Shown: positions 23,153 to 32,859, numbered from the stretch's first letter. The stretch: 51,094 nt of DNA from DASPGX01 sp035620375 (GCA_035620375.1 DASPGX010000025.1:1-51094), one strand, 5' to 3'. The notes: generated from the sequence alone by a model not told the origin. Translations and numbers: made by a program.

Positions 23153-23187
23153 AATCTTAACGGCTCACCTCGTGAGCCGTTAAGATT
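23153..23187. terminator. Hairpin word A, copy 3
   Basis: Perfect 16-bp stem AATCTTAACGGCTCAC / GTGAGCCGTTAAGATT with loop CTC. Lies between the end of the YibE/F-like gene and the structured RNA, so it can end the upstream operon. Its TTAACG...TAAGAT spacing on the minus strand could also act as a weak promoter for the RNA. Confidence 0.7.
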
Positions 23188-23205
23188 AGGCATGTACAGA
23201 GTCCT

Positions 23206-24327
23206 CTATGCCTTCTCCGGCCTCTGCCAAAGCACCGCAATGGCGGTAGAAAACGGAACGGCGAGCACCAGGCCCATGGACGACAGCAGGGTCAGAATAA
23301 TCTGTTCGGCGAGCAGATCTCCGCTGACGATGAAGGAAAGCGGAAAGTCTTTCAGGCCGAAGAGCAGAAGGAGCGGCAAGGATGAGCCGACATACGCGAG
23401 GACGAGCGTATTCGTTACCGCCGCGATATGATCCCTGCCGACGACCATGGCCTTGGTAAACAGGGGCATGCCGCGCAGCGCCGGATTTGACGAGGCGAGC
23501 TCTCTGACTGTGGAAACCTGCGTAATCGCCACGTCATCCAGCACTCCAAGCGCCGCAACGACGATTCCCGCGATAAGCAGTGCGGCAAAGTTCAGCGCTT
23601 CCGGTGCTTCGTGCCTCAAATAGAGCACCTCCTCGGAGCCGTAGCCGGTCAGCGCAAGCCAGTTGACCGAACCGTAGGTGAGTACGGCGACAACGCAAAG
23701 CGCAAGCAGTATTCCCAGAAGGGCCGACAACGACTTACGGTTCAGTCCGTGCGTCACATAGAGCGTAACCATCAATATCAGAAGGGCGCACGTAAGACCC
23801 GCGACCACGGGGTTTCCGCCCCTGAGAATCCACGGTATGAGCCCGCCGAGGATGATTGCCAGCGATGCGGCAAGGCCGACGAGCGCACGGACCCCGTGCA
23901 TGCCCGCAACCAGAACAACCAGTCCGCCGAAGAGAGCCGCCAGAAGCGCAATACCGTTACCTCGCTGGGGCAGGACGACAAAATATGATTCCGCATCGGT
24001 CCCCTCCGCCTGCACCGTAAGCCAAACGGACATGCCCTCTCGGAGGCGGATAACGTCATTCTCCGCAATCACGCTGTCGCCGCTTTCTAACGTCACCGTG
24101 ACTCTCTGGTAGAGCTGGGACTGGAACCGGCCGGCCGGACGTTCCTCTTCAGACAGAATGTGTTCAACGGTTCCGAAACGAATGGCGTTGTCGCCGCTGC
24201 CCGAACTGCCCTGAAGCAGTCTTCCGGTCCCGAAGAACAACCATGCCAGCGAGATGATGAAAATGCCCAGCACTACGATGCGGTTCGGCTCCCCAATCGC
24301 CTTGGCATTAAACGCGGAGAATCTCAT
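23206..24327 (-). CDS. YibE/F-like multi-span membrane protein
   Basis: 373 residues. One N-terminal span (about 17-38), an outside domain (about 45-118), then about seven further spans with GVLDDVAITQVSTVREL and MVVGRDHIAAVTNTLVLAYVG, the conserved YibE/F-like segments. The family is present in many Gram-positive and CPR genomes and is thought to be a transporter or export partner; the substrate is unknown. Third gene after gltX and the M23 peptidase on the minus strand (59-nt gap). Confidence 0.85.
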   Translation of the reverse strand: MRFSAFNAKAIGEPNRIVVLGIFIISLAWLFFGTGRLLQGSSGSGDNAIRFGTVEHILSEEERPAGRFQSQLYQRVTVTLESGDSVIAENDVIRLREGMSVWLTVQAEGTDAESYFVVLPQRGNGIALLAALFGGLVVLVAGMHGVRALVGLAASLAIILGGLIPWILRGGNPVVAGLTCALLILMVTLYVTHGLNRKSLSALLGILLALCVVAVLTYGSVNWLALTGYGSEEVLYLRHEAPEALNFAALLIAGIVVAALGVLDDVAITQVSTVRELASSNPALRGMPLFTKAMVVGRDHIAAVTNTLVLAYVGSSLPLLLLFGLKDFPLSFIVSGDLLAEQIILTLLSSMGLVLAVPFSTAIAVLWQRPEKA

Positions 24328-24386
24328 ACATAATGAATAACGGACCGTACGGTATGATCCTCCGAGGGCAACAGCCTACCAGGTTC

Positions 24387-25628
24387 CTAAAAATTTATGT
24401 AGCTCGCCGGGTTCACGGAGCCGTCCATATAATTGAACGCCAGCTGCCCATTGGAACCCAGGAACGTGACGAACTTCGTGTACAACGACAGGTGCAGGTG
24501 CGGCCCGGTGACGAAACCGGTATTGCCCTCGTAGCCGATGACCGTGGACGTCGTAACCTGTGTCCCCGCCTTCACCGTGAACGAGCTCATGTGGGCATAC
24601 ACGCTGACCATGTTGTAGGGCGGGTGCTGGATAGCGACCCAGTTCCCCCACCCCGAGCTGGTTCCGTTAGCGACAACCGTTCCCGCACCGATGGACCGGA
24701 TGGGCGTGCCCAGGCCGCTGGCAATGTCGTACCCGTTGTGTCCGGCGCCGCCGTACGCGCCGCGCTTGGCGTATGCAGTCATGCCGTACCCCTGGGTGAC
24801 ACGGTAGCCGGCAGCCTCGGGAGCGGAGAATATCTTCGTGCCCGGAGGCGGCACACCGGTCGCGGTGATATCCACGATATAAAAGCCGCCGGAAGCGGCC
24901 TTCAATTCAAGCTCACGGAGCTCTTTGAAGAACGCTGCCGACTGCTTCTCGATGTCCGCCAGCTGCTTCTGATACGCGCTTTCCTGGCCCCTCGTCTGCG
25001 TCAGAAGCTTCTCCTGTGCATACCGCGCCTCGTCCAGCCCGGCCTTCTGGTGGAACTGCTCGTCGTTCAGCTCTTCCAGGTCCGTGCGTTTTCCCTCAAG
25101 GTCGGATTTATCCGTCTCCAGCTGGAACCGGACGTCCGACAGCTCGGTAAGCAGTGCCGAAAGGCGCGTATGAACGCTGACCGCATCCTGTACCTGCTGG
25201 AATAAGTCCGAAAGGTTCGTAAAGCGGATAAGGTTGGCGATGAGGCTTTCGCGGTCCTGCTGGTCCCGGATGGCGATAAGGCGGGAAATCGCTCCGCGCT
25301 TTTCGTCCATTTCCAGCTGCGTCAGCCTGATATCTTCCTCAATCCGCCCGATTTCCGTGTTGGTGAGGTCGATTTTCGCCGACGTGGCGTTAATCTTGGA
25401 TTGCATATAGCTGATCTGGCCCTTGATGCTGTTCACTTCGCGCTGAAGCGTCTGCTTTTCCGCCTGCGTAGCCGTCAGGCTCTGGCGCACGCGGTCTGCC
25501 TCGCGCTGCAGTTCCTCATACCGCTGTTGCAGCTGGCGGTACCGTTCTTCGTCGGAAACCTGCGCCATGGCGGGAGTCGCCATACCCAGGACAACCAAAC
25601 AGATGCATGCAGTAAATAACCGGTTCAT
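24387..25628 (-). CDS. Secreted M23 peptidase with coiled coil
   Basis: 413 residues: signal peptide (about 1-22, ending PAMAQ), a long coiled coil (about 25-250, rich in Gln/Glu/Leu) and an M23 domain from about 290 with GHNGYDIASG (zinc His and Asp) and GPHLHLSLY (HxH). This is the EnvC/NlpD-type plan: either a murein endopeptidase or an activator of amidases. The zinc ligands are present, so activity is likely. Its start overlaps the gltX stop by 4 nt. Confidence 0.9.
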   Translation of the reverse strand: MNRLFTACICLVVLGMATPAMAQVSDEERYRQLQQRYEELQREADRVRQSLTATQAEKQTLQREVNSIKGQISYMQSKINATSAKIDLTNTEIGRIEEDIRLTQLEMDEKRGAISRLIAIRDQQDRESLIANLIRFTNLSDLFQQVQDAVSVHTRLSALLTELSDVRFQLETDKSDLEGKRTDLEELNDEQFHQKAGLDEARYAQEKLLTQTRGQESAYQKQLADIEKQSAAFFKELRELELKAASGGFYIVDITATGVPPPGTKIFSAPEAAGYRVTQGYGMTAYAKRGAYGGAGHNGYDIASGLGTPIRSIGAGTVVANGTSSGWGNWVAIQHPPYNMVSVYAHMSSFTVKAGTQVTTSTVIGYEGNTGFVTGPHLHLSLYTKFVTFLGSNGQLAFNYMDGSVNPASYINF

Positions 25629-26917
25629 GAGAGTTTGCGGATTGCCGTCTCAATACGCGCCTTTGTCTCGGCAGGGCCGATGACGGGTGCGATTTCCAAC
25701 GGCCCTGCGCTGTTGCGCCGTCCGGATAATGCGACGCGCAGCGGCCAGTACACACTCCCCTTCTGTCCGTCAAAATGACCGGCGACCGTCTGGTCCAAGT
25801 TCGCCTGATTGAGCGCTCCCCCGTCGGCAAGCAGGACGCACAGGGACAGCGCCTTCGCCGCACGCGCCGCGTCATCCTCCTTCCACAGCAAAAGCGCGGC
25901 ATCGTACTCGGGACGTTCCCAGAGATAGGCGAACTCCGCCACCCCGCTCAGCCGCTCCAGCCGCTCGGTCATCAGCGGAACCGCCGCATCAGGAAGGTTC
26001 GGAAGTCCGGCCGCCTCTTTGAACGCCTTGGGGTCCAGGGTGCGCAGGTACCGGGCGTTGAGCCATTCCAGCTTCTTGATATCAAACACCGCACCGCTCT
26101 TGTGCACCTTACCCAGCTCAAACCGCTCCGCCATTGCCGCGGCGTCCAAAATCTCCTCGTCATAGGTGTACCCGAGGAACCCCATGAAGTTCACCATCGC
26201 CTGCGGAAGAAAGTCCTTCCGGTATTCGTTGATGCTCGTCGCACCGTGCCGTTTGGACAGTTTACTGCGGTCCGGACCGAGGATGAGCGGCAGATGGGCG
26301 AACTTCGGCGGCGCCTGCCCCAGCGCCTCGTAGATGAGCAGTTGCTTGGGCGTATTGCTGATATGGTCCTCTCCGCGGATGACGTGCGAGATGCCCATCT
26401 CCAAATCGTCCACGACCACCGCGAAGTTGTAGAGCGGCGTATCGGAGTCCTTGGCGAGCGACACGGCGCCAATATGCTTTGAGTTCACCGAAACCGTGCC
26501 CCGGATTTCATCGTCGAACGCGATGTCGCGGTCCTCCAACGGTTGGCGGAGCGCGATGATGGAATCCCGCGGCGTCCGCCCCTGCATCGCGATTGCTTCC
26601 TTCTCCTCGTCCGTGTACTTACGCTCGTACGCCTTACCGCTGTCCAGCAGGCGCTTGAGGTGCGCGCGGTAGATGTCCAGGCGCTCGGACTGCCGGTGTA
26701 TCTCGTGATTGTCCCATTCCAGGCCGAGCCAGTGCAGTCCGTCAATAATGTCGGTCTCATATTCGGGTTTGGACCGCTCAAGGTCCGTGTCCTCGATGCG
26801 CAGGATGAATTGCCCGCCGTGTTTGCGGGCATAGAGCCAGTTGAACAGCGCGGTCCGCGCCGTACCGACATGCAACGCGCCCGTCGGCGACGGGGCAATG
26901 CGCACTTTTACCGTCAT
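25625..26917 (-). CDS. gltX: Glutamyl-tRNA synthetase
   Basis: 430 residues. Class I motifs: RIAPSPTGALHVGTARTALFN (HIGH equivalent), ILRIEDTDLERS, VIRGEDHISNTPKQLL and KLSKRHG (KMSKS equivalent). Charges tRNA-Glu, and probably also tRNA-Gln where gatCAB is used. Slightly shorter than the usual 460-490. The ATG is 6 nt after TGGTAGAAT (26924-26932) with no ribosome site: leaderless. Confidence 0.95.
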   Translation of the reverse strand: MTVKVRIAPSPTGALHVGTARTALFNWLYARKHGGQFILRIEDTDLERSKPEYETDIIDGLHWLGLEWDNHEIHRQSERLDIYRAHLKRLLDSGKAYERKYTDEEKEAIAMQGRTPRDSIIALRQPLEDRDIAFDDEIRGTVSVNSKHIGAVSLAKDSDTPLYNFAVVVDDLEMGISHVIRGEDHISNTPKQLLIYEALGQAPPKFAHLPLILGPDRSKLSKRHGATSINEYRKDFLPQAMVNFMGFLGYTYDEEILDAAAMAERFELGKVHKSGAVFDIKKLEWLNARYLRTLDPKAFKEAAGLPNLPDAAVPLMTERLERLSGVAEFAYLWERPEYDAALLLWKEDDAARAAKALSLCVLLADGGALNQANLDQTVAGHFDGQKGSVYWPLRVALSGRRNSAGPLEIAPVIGPAETKARIETAIRKLS

Positions 26918-26980
26918 AGCACGATTCTACCAGAATCAGCGGGCTTTGCACCCCCGCGGACGGCGGGGTACGATACCCGT

Positions 26981-27397
26981 ATGAACGGCACCGCGCCCTG
27001 CAAAGGCAAGCGTCTCGGACACCGCTTCATCGGAGGAATTTGCATGCAGTGCCGCATCCGGCAGGCGGATTTGAGCCGGAAAGTCGGCACCATGGAGCCG
27101 CTCCGCGCCGTTCGCGGTGATTTTAAAATCCGGGAAGCGGACGCGCAAACACGGCGGACCATGCATTCGGAGGCGCATCTTCTGTCCAAGGATATCAGCG
27201 AGTGGTGCCGCGAACCCAAGGAGTTCGCCATGTACCTCGGACGGATCCTGGACGTCGGCGTGCCCGACGCCGTCGCAATCTGGAGCGAGCTGAAACAGCG
27301 GCGGACGCCCATCCGGAACCGCGGGGCCCTTTTTCTGACCATGACGCGTAAGGATATCCGTGCCAAACGCAATACGCCGGTGAAAATTGACCGTTAG
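26981..27397 (+). CDS. Hypothetical protein with N-terminal Cys/His cluster
   Basis: 138 residues. CKGKRLGHRFIGGICMQCR near residue 7 could bind zinc (C...H...CxxC). The rest is basic and helical with RTPIRNRGALFLTMTRKDIR near the end. The ATG is 6 nt after TACGAT (26969-26974): leaderless. Divergent from gltX. Nucleic-acid binding is a guess. Confidence 0.6.
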   Translation: MNGTAPCKGKRLGHRFIGGICMQCRIRQADLSRKVGTMEPLRAVRGDFKIREADAQTRRTMHSEAHLLSKDISEWCREPKEFAMYLGRILDVGVPDAVAIWSELKQRRTPIRNRGALFLTMTRKDIRAKRNTPVKIDR

Positions 27398-27424
27398 GTC
27401 GCTTTCGTGGGATAATAGGAACCT

Positions 27425-27901
27425 ATGGATATCGTACGAGTCCCCCACCGCGGCCTCGCTAAAACGTGCGAGCCGGTCACCGGGAAGGACCTGAAGGCCG
27501 GAACCCATGCCGCGCTCCTGGAGGCGATGCGTGGGGCGATGAAGGCCAACAACGGCATCGGCCTCGCGGCGAACCAGGTCGGCGAGGACCTGGCGCTTTT
27601 CGTCATTGACGCCGGACTTGCCGCCGACAACGGCGTCCCCGACGCGTTCGCCAATCCGGAAATTACGGATGCCGCCAAAGAGGAGGACGACATGGAGGAG
27701 GGCTGCCTTTCCATTCCGGGATACTGGGTTATTGTCCCGCGGAGCAAGAAAATCATGTTCAAGGCTCTGGACGAGAACGGGAACAAGGTGAAGTTCCGCG
27801 CACGGGGCATGCTCGCCCGCGTACTGCAGCATGAAACGGACCACCTCAACGGCCTGACCATACGGAACCGCGCAGGCAAGGGTGGCGATACTTCGCGGTG
27901 A
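27425..27901 (+). CDS. def: Peptide deformylase
   Basis: 158 residues with all three motifs: GIGLAANQVG, EGCLSIPG (metal Cys) and HETDHLNG (HExxH). Removes the formyl group from new proteins. The promoter is TTGACC-N18-GATAAT (27388-27416), 8 nt before the ATG. fmt starts 1 nt after its stop, pairing addition and removal of formyl groups in one operon. Confidence 0.95.
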   Translation: MDIVRVPHRGLAKTCEPVTGKDLKAGTHAALLEAMRGAMKANNGIGLAANQVGEDLALFVIDAGLAADNGVPDAFANPEITDAAKEEDDMEEGCLSIPGYWVIVPRSKKIMFKALDENGNKVKFRARGMLARVLQHETDHLNGLTIRNRAGKGGDTSR

Positions 27902-27902
27902 T

Positions 27903-28841
27903 ATGGAACCTCTGCGCATCGCATTCTTCGGAACTCCCGCGTTTGCCGTTCCCGCTCTTGAGCGTCTGGGAACGGGTCAGTATACCGTCGCCGGAGTCTT
28001 CACTGGGCCGGACAAACCCGTCGGCCGCTCCCGCACGCTCTCCCCTTCTCCGGTGAAGGTACGCGCGGCGGCGCTCGGATATGAAATCTTCCAGCCCGCA
28101 ACGCTCAAGGACGACGACACCTTCGCCGCGTTTTCCCGCTTGGCGCCGGACCTCTGCGTCGTCGTAGCCTACGGCAAACTCATCCCCGCACGCTATCTGG
28201 ACGCGCCGCGCCTGGGATTCGTGAACGTTCATCCGTCCCTGCTCCCGAAATGGCGGGGCGCATCCCCTATCCGTGCGGCTCTGCTGAACGGTGACGCCGA
28301 GACCGGCGTGTCGCTCATGCTCCTGGATGCGGAGATGGACCATGGGCCGGTGCTGGCGCAGCACCGCATTTCCCTGGACGGTACCGAATATGCGCCCGAG
28401 CTCTCTGACCGCCTTTCGCGCATCGGTGCGGAGCTTCTGGCTGAAAAGCTCCCCTTGTACGCGATGGACGGCATCCAGCCCGTGGAGCAGGACCACGCCG
28501 CGGCGACAGTCTGCGGCAAATTCAGCCGTCAGGACGCGCGCATTGACTGGAATGAGCCCGCGGTACGGGTTGCGGCAAAGGTCAGGGCAATGGCGGGAGA
28601 GCCCGTCGCGTGGACGACATTCAAGGGGAAATCGCTCAATATCCTCAGGGCGGAAGCTCACCGTCATCAGGAACCGCAGACCGGTCCGGGCAGGGTACTC
28701 GGATTTGAGGGCGAAATCCTCGTGGATACCCCGGACGGCACGGTCGTTCTCCGGGAGCTCCAGGCGGCAGGAAAGAACGCGATGTCCGCACGCGATTTCA
28801 CGAACGGCCATCGCGATTTTCTCGGTTCGGTATTAGAATAG
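27903..28841 (+). CDS. fmt: Methionyl-tRNA formyltransferase
   Basis: 312 residues. RIAFFGTPAFAVPAL, then NVHPSLLPKWRGASPI with the conserved loop of formyl-folate binding, and a C-terminal tRNA-binding domain. Formylates initiator Met-tRNA using 10-formyl-THF. ATG 27903 is chosen over GTG 27882, which lies inside def. Confidence 0.95.
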   Translation: MEPLRIAFFGTPAFAVPALERLGTGQYTVAGVFTGPDKPVGRSRTLSPSPVKVRAAALGYEIFQPATLKDDDTFAAFSRLAPDLCVVVAYGKLIPARYLDAPRLGFVNVHPSLLPKWRGASPIRAALLNGDAETGVSLMLLDAEMDHGPVLAQHRISLDGTEYAPELSDRLSRIGAELLAEKLPLYAMDGIQPVEQDHAAATVCGKFSRQDARIDWNEPAVRVAAKVRAMAGEPVAWTTFKGKSLNILRAEAHRHQEPQTGPGRVLGFEGEILVDTPDGTVVLRELQAAGKNAMSARDFTNGHRDFLGSVLE

Positions 28842-28860
28842 AAGAACACCTGGATATACT

Positions 28861-29604
28861 ATGGCTCAGCAGAATATTCTCACCGTAACAGGACTGGGCG
28901 TCACCTTTGATGACCGGTCCGTTCTCCGCGACATCTCCTTTACGATAGAGCACGGACGCTCGGTCGCCATTGTCGGACCGAACGGTTCCGGAAAAACGGT
29001 CCTGCTCCGCGCGCTTCTGGGCCTCGTGCCGTACACGGGCAGCGTGTCATGGAATGCCGGGGTGCGCGTCGGGTATGTCCCGCAGTTCGTCGCGGTTGAC
29101 CGGGAACTGCCGCTCACCGTGGCCGAGTTCTTCGGCCTCAAGGGCGTCGCGCGGGACCGGACTCTGGAACTGCTGGAAAGGCTGGGTCTGGGCGCGGAGC
29201 ACCGTGAACCCGGACACGCCCGCCGTCACATCATTGACCACGTCATGAATCAGCGCATCGGGACGCTTTCGGGCGGCCAGTTGCAGCGCGTACTCATCGC
29301 GTGGACGCTTGCTGATGACCCCGACGTACTGCTGTTTGACGAGCCGACCTCCGGCATCGATATCGGGGGGCAGGATTCCGTGTACTCTTTACTTGCCGAA
29401 CTCCGCCGCGAACGGGGCATGACGCTCATTCTGGTGTCGCATGACCTGGATATCGTCTACGCGCATGCCGACCACGTTCTGTGCGTGAGCGAGCGGCTCG
29501 TCTGTCACGGACCGCCGCGCCAGGCGCTTGATGCCGAAGTTCTGCAGAAGCTGTACGGAGGCCATGTCGCCTTCCCTCAACACGAGAACGTCCATGAGCA
29601 CTGA
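28861..29604 (+). CDS. Metal ABC transporter ATPase, ZnuC/MntB-like
   Basis: 247 residues: Walker A VGPNGSGKTVLLRA, Q-loop YVPQF, signature LSGGQLQRV, Walker B VLLFDEPTS and H-loop SHDLD. Best fits the zinc/manganese importer family because the partner permease is of the ZnuB type. Overlaps the permease gene by 11 nt. No substrate-binding protein is present in this operon. Confidence 0.9.
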   Translation: MAQQNILTVTGLGVTFDDRSVLRDISFTIEHGRSVAIVGPNGSGKTVLLRALLGLVPYTGSVSWNAGVRVGYVPQFVAVDRELPLTVAEFFGLKGVARDRTLELLERLGLGAEHREPGHARRHIIDHVMNQRIGTLSGGQLQRVLIAWTLADDPDVLLFDEPTSGIDIGGQDSVYSLLAELRRERGMTLILVSHDLDIVYAHADHVLCVSERLVCHGPPRQALDAEVLQKLYGGHVAFPQHENVHEH

Positions 29605-30358
29605 ACTCGCACTACCTCTTGTCAGCGCACTGGTCATCGGCGTGGGAGCCGGCTACGTCGGCTCGCTGATGGTACTGCGCCGGATGGCGCTGGTCGGCGA
29701 CGCACTTTCGCACGTTGCCCTGCCCGGCATCGCCGTTGCGCTCCTCGCGGAATTCAATCCGTTCCTGGGCGCGTTCGGCGCCCTTGCAATTGCCGTCGTC
29801 ATCATCTGGGCGCTGGAGCGGCGAACCGCGCTGCCCTCGGAGACCATCGTCGGCATCATCTTCACGTTGAGTCTCGCCCTCGGTCTGCTGCTGACTCCCG
29901 AACCCGAGCTGCTTGAAGCGCTGTTCGGAGACATCGCCGACGTCACGATGCAGGGCGTGCTTATTGCAATCGCCGCGGTCGTGGTCATCGGCGCGCTCAT
30001 CGCCCGCCAGGGCCGTACGCTGGTGCTGGGTATCGTTTCCGACGACCTTGCGCGTACGAGCGGCAGGAACGTCAGCCGCGCGAACCTTCTGTTCATGCTG
30101 GCGGTCGCGCTGGTCGTGGCGCTGGGAATCAAGATTGCGGGGACATTGCTTACGGGAGCCCTGGTCATCATCCCTGCGGCTGCCGCACGCAACATATCCG
30201 GTTCGCTGACACGGTACATGGCATTGTCCGCCGTGTTCGGTGCGCTCTCCGGTATCGGGGGTGTCGCGCTGGCCGCGGTAACCGCGTCGCCCCCCGGGCC
30301 GCTCATCATCCTTACGAGCGGGGTCATCTTCGGAGCCACGCTGCTGTTCAAACGCTGA
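29594..30358 (+). CDS. Metal ABC transporter permease, ZnuB/MntC-like
   Basis: 254 residues, about eight spans. MALVGDALSHVALPGIAVALL is the diagnostic loop of the ABC-3 family, and GTLLTGALVIIPAAAARNIS is the conserved C-terminal segment. Imports Zn or Mn together with 28861-29604. Real start is ATG 29594. murB follows 2 nt later. Confidence 0.9.
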   Translation: MSTELALPLVSALVIGVGAGYVGSLMVLRRMALVGDALSHVALPGIAVALLAEFNPFLGAFGALAIAVVIIWALERRTALPSETIVGIIFTLSLALGLLLTPEPELLEALFGDIADVTMQGVLIAIAAVVVIGALIARQGRTLVLGIVSDDLARTSGRNVSRANLLFMLAVALVVALGIKIAGTLLTGALVIIPAAAARNISGSLTRYMALSAVFGALSGIGGVALAAVTASPPGPLIILTSGVIFGATLLFKR

Positions 30359-30360
30359 CC

Positions 30361-31413
30361 ATGACGCGCCGCGATGTTTCCCTGGCAAGGTACACCACCT
30401 TCGGCCTGGGAGGGCCGGCGCGTTTTTTCATTTCTCCGAAAACGGCCTCCGGTTTGTCCGCCGCCGTATCGGAAGCCGCCCGCTCCGGCGCACGTGCGTA
30501 TCTGCTCGGCGGCGGGAGCAACCTGCTCATTCACGACGCTCCGCTGAACGGCCTCGTCATCGCAAACCGTATCGCGGGAATCTCCACCGAATCGTCGGCC
30601 GATGGAGTCCTGGTACATGCGGGCGCGGGCGTGACATGGGACGACCTCGTCGCACGTAGCGTCAGGCTGAACCTTCAAGGTATTGAATGCCTTTCGGGCA
30701 TCCCCGGGACTGTCGGCGCCGCCCCCGTGCAGAATATCGGCGCCTACGGCCAAAGCGTGGCGGACACGCTGCATACGGTAACCGCGGTGCATATGCGCAC
30801 CGGCGAACTCCGCACGTTCACACGCGATGAATGCGCATTCGGCTACCGGACCAGCATGTTCCAGCATGAACCGTACATCGTCACGTCAGTCGGTCTCCTG
30901 CTCAAGCCCGGCGGCGCACCGACACTGTCGTATCAGGATTTGGCGGGGCGTTTCTCCGGCGGCAAACCGTCGCTGGCGCAGGTACGTAAGGCCGTTCTGA
31001 AAATCCGCGCTTCAAAGGGCGCCCTGGCGATGCGCGGGTACCCGAAACTGCGGTCCGCCGGTTCCTTCTTCAAGAACCCCGTCATTGATGCGGCTGCGTT
31101 CGCCCGTGTGCGTTCGGTTGTTCCCGGTGAGCCGGGGGGCCGGACATGGACCTGGCCGGCCGGCGGAGGCAACGTCAAGGTTTCCGCCGCACGCCTCATT
31201 GAGTCCGCAGGATTCGGAAGGGGTTACCGTGAAGGGCGTGCGGCGATTTCTCCGTTTCATGCGCTGGTGCTTACGGCACGGCGCGGTGCCTGTGCGGGTG
31301 ACGTCGTTTCGCTTGCATCCAGAGTGCAGGAGCGCGTGTCCGCAATGACGGGCGTACTCCTGGAGCCCGAAGTCCGTCTCTGGGGATGGCGGACCAATCC
31401 CCTCTTGCTGTAG
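30361..31413 (+). CDS. murB: UDP-N-acetylenolpyruvoylglucosamine reductase
   Basis: 350 residues. FAD-domain motifs TTFGLGGPARFF, LLGGGSNLL and CLSGIPGTVGAAPVQNIGAYG, and GSFFKNP with the catalytic Ser. Reduces the enolpyruvyl group to lactyl, giving UDP-MurNAc. murA follows directly, so the first two committed steps of peptidoglycan synthesis are paired. Confidence 0.95.
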   Translation: MTRRDVSLARYTTFGLGGPARFFISPKTASGLSAAVSEAARSGARAYLLGGGSNLLIHDAPLNGLVIANRIAGISTESSADGVLVHAGAGVTWDDLVARSVRLNLQGIECLSGIPGTVGAAPVQNIGAYGQSVADTLHTVTAVHMRTGELRTFTRDECAFGYRTSMFQHEPYIVTSVGLLLKPGGAPTLSYQDLAGRFSGGKPSLAQVRKAVLKIRASKGALAMRGYPKLRSAGSFFKNPVIDAAAFARVRSVVPGEPGGRTWTWPAGGGNVKVSAARLIESAGFGRGYREGRAAISPFHALVLTARRGACAGDVVSLASRVQERVSAMTGVLLEPEVRLWGWRTNPLLL

Positions 31414-31436
31414 TATCGCAAAGCGTTTATCCTCAT

Positions 31437-32807
31437 ATGTCAATGGCTGTTTCTGACCGGAAAACGTGGAGAATCGTCGGCCGCAAACGCTTGAACGGCC
31501 GCGTTGCGGTTCACGGCAATAAGAACGCGGCACTGCCCGCAATGACGGCATCGCTTCTGCTTCCGCGCACCGGAAACGAGCTGGTGCTGACGAACATCCC
31601 CCGCATCCGGGATGTCATGGTTCTTACGGACATTCTCGCCCATCTGGGCATTTCATCGTCATGGGACGGAACGGATACGCTCCGGCTCAAGCGCGTACGC
31701 ATGTTCAACAGGATGCCCGACCTGCCCCGCGAGGTGGTTTCCCGCATCCGCGGCTCCATCGTGCTTCTGGGGCCGCTCTCGGGCCTCTGGAAGGAATTCA
31801 CGCTTCCCAAGCCCGGCGGCGATAAAATCGGTACGCGTCCGATTACCGCGCATACGTCCGCGCTTGCGGATCTGGGCGTCCGCGTCAGTGACCGGAGCGG
31901 CGTTCTGACCGTGAGCAGAGCCATTGACCCCGGAACCGCCGGGAGCCTGCAGGTCTGGCTCACCGAGCAGTCGGTAACCGCTACGGAAACCGTCCTGCTG
32001 CACTCGGCCTTTCTCGGCCGGAAGCAGTCGCTGACCGTGAACGGGGCTGCGACCGAACCCCACATCGTTACGTTGTGCCGCGTGCTTAGCGCGATGGGAG
32101 CGCGGATTTCCGGAACCGGCTCCAGCGTGCTGAATATCAGCTGGCCGCGCGGACGCACCCGCCCGGTACGTCCTGTCCGCTGCGATGACGACTTCATGGA
32201 GGCGACGACGCTCGCGGTTGCCGCCGCGGTAAGCCGCGGTAACGTGGACATCGTTTTCCGTAACCCCGGTTCGCTGGAGCTCATTGACCGCTACCTCCGG
32301 TGGATGGGCGTCCGCACCGACATACTTCCGGAAAAGAACATGTGGCGCATTCACGGAGCCCGCAGCACCCTCCGGCTGAATTCGAGGCTCGGTGTCATTA
32401 AGGCGGAGCCGTGGCCGCGGCTGCCGACGGACGTGATGAGCGCGATGGTCGTGCTGGCGACGCAGTGCCGGGGTACCGTGAAATTCCTGGAATACATGTA
32501 CGACGACCGTTTCGGTTTCGCCCAGATGCTGCAGGATATGGGCGCCACTATCCGGACGGAGGGTCCGCATGTCATATCGGTATCGGGGCCGACGCCGCTG
32601 GCCGGCAATGAAATGCTCCTGCGCCCGGACATACGGTCGGGGGCTGCGATGCTCCTGGCCGCGCTCGCCGCGTCGGGAACCAGTCTTCTGCATGACCGCC
32701 GGGGCGTTATCGCACGCGGTTATCAGGACCTCGCGGCGTCCCTGAAGGGTCTCGGCGCCGATATCACCGAGGTTTCCGGTCTTTTTGCGGACTCTTCACA
32801 GGATTGA
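31437..32807 (+). CDS. murA: UDP-GlcNAc 1-carboxyvinyltransferase, Asp-type
   Basis: 456 residues from ATG 31437; ATG 31386 (overlapping murB by 28 nt) is the alternative. GNKNAALP supplies the Lys/Asn of the active site and RGSIVLLGPL the Arg. In the mobile loop the usual PGGCxIG reads PGGDKIG: the catalytic Cys is Asp (codon 31821-31823). This change is known from mycobacterial and chlamydial MurA, keeps activity and gives intrinsic fosfomycin resistance. Confidence 0.95.
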   Translation: MSMAVSDRKTWRIVGRKRLNGRVAVHGNKNAALPAMTASLLLPRTGNELVLTNIPRIRDVMVLTDILAHLGISSSWDGTDTLRLKRVRMFNRMPDLPREVVSRIRGSIVLLGPLSGLWKEFTLPKPGGDKIGTRPITAHTSALADLGVRVSDRSGVLTVSRAIDPGTAGSLQVWLTEQSVTATETVLLHSAFLGRKQSLTVNGAATEPHIVTLCRVLSAMGARISGTGSSVLNISWPRGRTRPVRPVRCDDDFMEATTLAVAAAVSRGNVDIVFRNPGSLELIDRYLRWMGVRTDILPEKNMWRIHGARSTLRLNSRLGVIKAEPWPRLPTDVMSAMVVLATQCRGTVKFLEYMYDDRFGFAQMLQDMGATIRTEGPHVISVSGPTPLAGNEMLLRPDIRSGAAMLLAALAASGTSLLHDRRGVIARGYQDLAASLKGLGADITEVSGLFADSSQD

Positions 32808-32859
32808 GCCGGCGTGGTACGATTCAGATGTTGTAATAAACGCCTGGGAGGCTTTTTTT

